Part shown: one piece after another, positions 63,040 to 64,000 of the stretch
Layout of the letters: every line of letters begins with the position of its first letter
Position numbering within the stretch: the stretch's first letter is position 1
From: Phymorhynchus buccinoides
Taxonomy: Eukaryota > Mollusca > Gastropoda > Neogastropoda > Raphitomidae
Assembly: GCA_017654935.2 (NCBI GenBank)
Contig: CM065690.1
Coordinates: 35,571,624-35,635,623, forward strand
Length of the DNA: 64,000 nt
Direction: 5' to 3'
Made by a program: the position numbers and the translations under genes
Notes under the pieces: model-generated
What the model saw: the letters and a program-made list of their open reading frames with translations, nothing else
What the model was told of the DNA's origin: nothing
Database searches by the model: none

Positions 63040-63790
63040 TTTTGTTCCAGAAAGAAAGTGATTAGTCACATTGTAAGACTTATTGTTTCTGAAGGAAAGT
63101 GATTAGTCACATTGTAAGACTTATTGTTATAGAAAGAAAGTGATTAGTCACATTGTAAGACTTATTGTTCCAGAAAGAAAGTGATTAGTCACATTGTAAG
63201 ACTTATTGTTTCTGAAGGAAAGTGATTAGTCACATTGTAAGACTTATTGTTTCAGAAAGAAAGTGATTAGTCACATTGTAAGACTTATTGTTTCTGAAGG
63301 AAAGTGATTAGTCACATTGTAAGACTTATTGTTTCTGAAGGAAAGTGATTAGTCACATTGTAAGACTTATTGTTTCTGAAGGAAAGTGATTAGTCACATT
63401 GTAAGACATTGTTTCTGAAGGAAAGTGATTAGTCACATTGTAAGACTTATTGTTTCTGAAGGAAAGTGATTAGTCACATTGTAAGACTTATTGTTTCTGA
63501 AGGAAAGTGATTAGTCACATTGTAAGACTTGTTTCTGAAGGAAAGTGATTAGTCACATTGTAAGACATTGTTTCTGAAGGAAAGTGATTAGTCACATTGT
63601 AAGACATTGTTTCTGAAGGAAAGTGATTAGTCACATTGTAAGACATTGTTTCTGAAAGAAAGTGATTAGTCACATTGTAAGACATTGTTTCTGAAGGAAA
63701 GTGATTAGTCACATTGTAAGACATTGTTTCTGAAGGAAAGTGATTAGTCACATTGTAAGACTTATTGTTTCTGAAGAAAGTGATTAAAAT
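63040..63790. repeat. 41/39-bp minisatellite (gtgattagtcacattgtaag)
   Basis: Eighteen units of 'gaaggaaagtgattagtcac' and 'attgtaagacttattgtt'. Units are 41 bp at the left; 38-39-bp variants (gacattgtt) predominate at the right. The antisense 78-codon frame is an artefact. Confidence 0.95.
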
Positions 63791-63880
63791 ATTGTTAAAA
63801 AGGCTACAGTCTACTGAAACAGAGCATACCTTTTAGATTTAGTTCCAATTGCTTGTTTGATTGTCACAAGCATTAAAACA

Positions 63881-63984
63881 TATTTGATCAAAGAAACCAC
63901 TAACTGTGTATACTTTTTGAAGGTAGCTCTGTGCTGTGAAAAGAATAAAATAAAATAAAAGTTTGTGGTTTCTTTGATCAAATA
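63881..63984. mobile_element. Small element with 20-bp perfect inverted repeats
   Basis: TATTTGATCAAAGAAACCAC and its exact complement GTGGTTTCTTTGATCAAATA lie 64 bases apart around an AATAAAATAAAA stretch. Confidence 0.65.
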
Positions 63985-64000
63985 TTATCTCCATTATGGG

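Noticed and set aside
63040..63790. Possible CRISPR-like direct repeat array
   Set aside because: Repeats are contiguous with no unique spacers and the genome is eukaryotic; it is a minisatellite.

Overview
This window is animal nuclear DNA: genes broken into short exons by long introns with GT-AG borders, very dense GT/CT/ATT microsatellites and G/C homopolymers, TTAGGG-type telomeric motifs, tRNA-derived SINEs, several non-LTR retrotransposon relics and many palindromic DNA-transposon derivatives (MITEs). Gene density is low. The repeat style suggests a marine lophotrochozoan, probably a gastropod mollusc; this is an inference from general character and no species-specific marker was recognised.

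Three protein-coding genes can be assembled by reading splice sites. (1) At the left edge, on the minus strand, lies the 5' end of the proteasome subunit gene psma1; exon 2 (1198-1154) is unmistakable and exon 1 probably lies at 2769. (2) On the minus strand at 45410-42945 a complete three-exon gene encodes a 268-residue type I membrane protein with a signal peptide, a Ser/Thr-rich stalk, one membrane helix and a cytoplasmic tail with two PPxY motifs; I do not recognise it as a named family. (3) On the plus strand at 52301-60833 a five-exon gene encodes mitochondrial ribosomal protein L23 (165 residues). Three similar 124-125-base exon-like segments at 16531, 18819 and 19727, each with an acceptor and a donor, look like a tandemly duplicated and decaying exon of a fourth gene.

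The rest is mobile and repetitive DNA. A 5'-truncated but uninterrupted LINE with reverse transcriptase and RNase H (831 codons) fills 48.9-51.8 kb and sits between two GT microsatellites. Smaller LINE tails lie at 1.9, 9.5, 21.7, 23.5, 26.8, 41.4 and 54.5 kb. MITE families are TTAA-flanked (six copies near 15.7, 20.2, 24.9, 28.1, 42.1 and 42.8 kb, plus a different one at 57.1 kb), TA-flanked foldbacks (12.1, 37.6, 46.0 kb), CCWGG-flanked palindromes (39.9, 62.7 kb), AT-flanked elements carrying the start of a THAP-domain reading frame (10.25 and 24.2 kb), and foldbacks that enclose telomere-like repeats (11.4, 13.7 kb). Helitron-like units and repeats full of AGGTCA motifs lie at 3.7-4.7, 6.8-7.6, 29.8, 44.8 and 55.3 kb.

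Region by region: 0-9 kb psma1 start and CT/ATT/GT repeats; 9-15 kb nested MITEs and a 115-base G run; 15-20 kb 26-bp minisatellite, SINEs and the exon triplet; 20-32 kb MITEs and LINE relics; 32-39.5 kb tandem duplications, a 52-bp minisatellite and a 15-bp minisatellite; 39.5-41 kb three hairpins with different stems but the same loop; 42-46 kb the PPxY protein gene; 48-52 kb the LINE; 52-61 kb mrpl23; 61-64 kb repeats and a 41-bp minisatellite. Most long open frames (CT, GT, ATT, 15-bp and 26-bp arrays) are translations of repeats, not genes.
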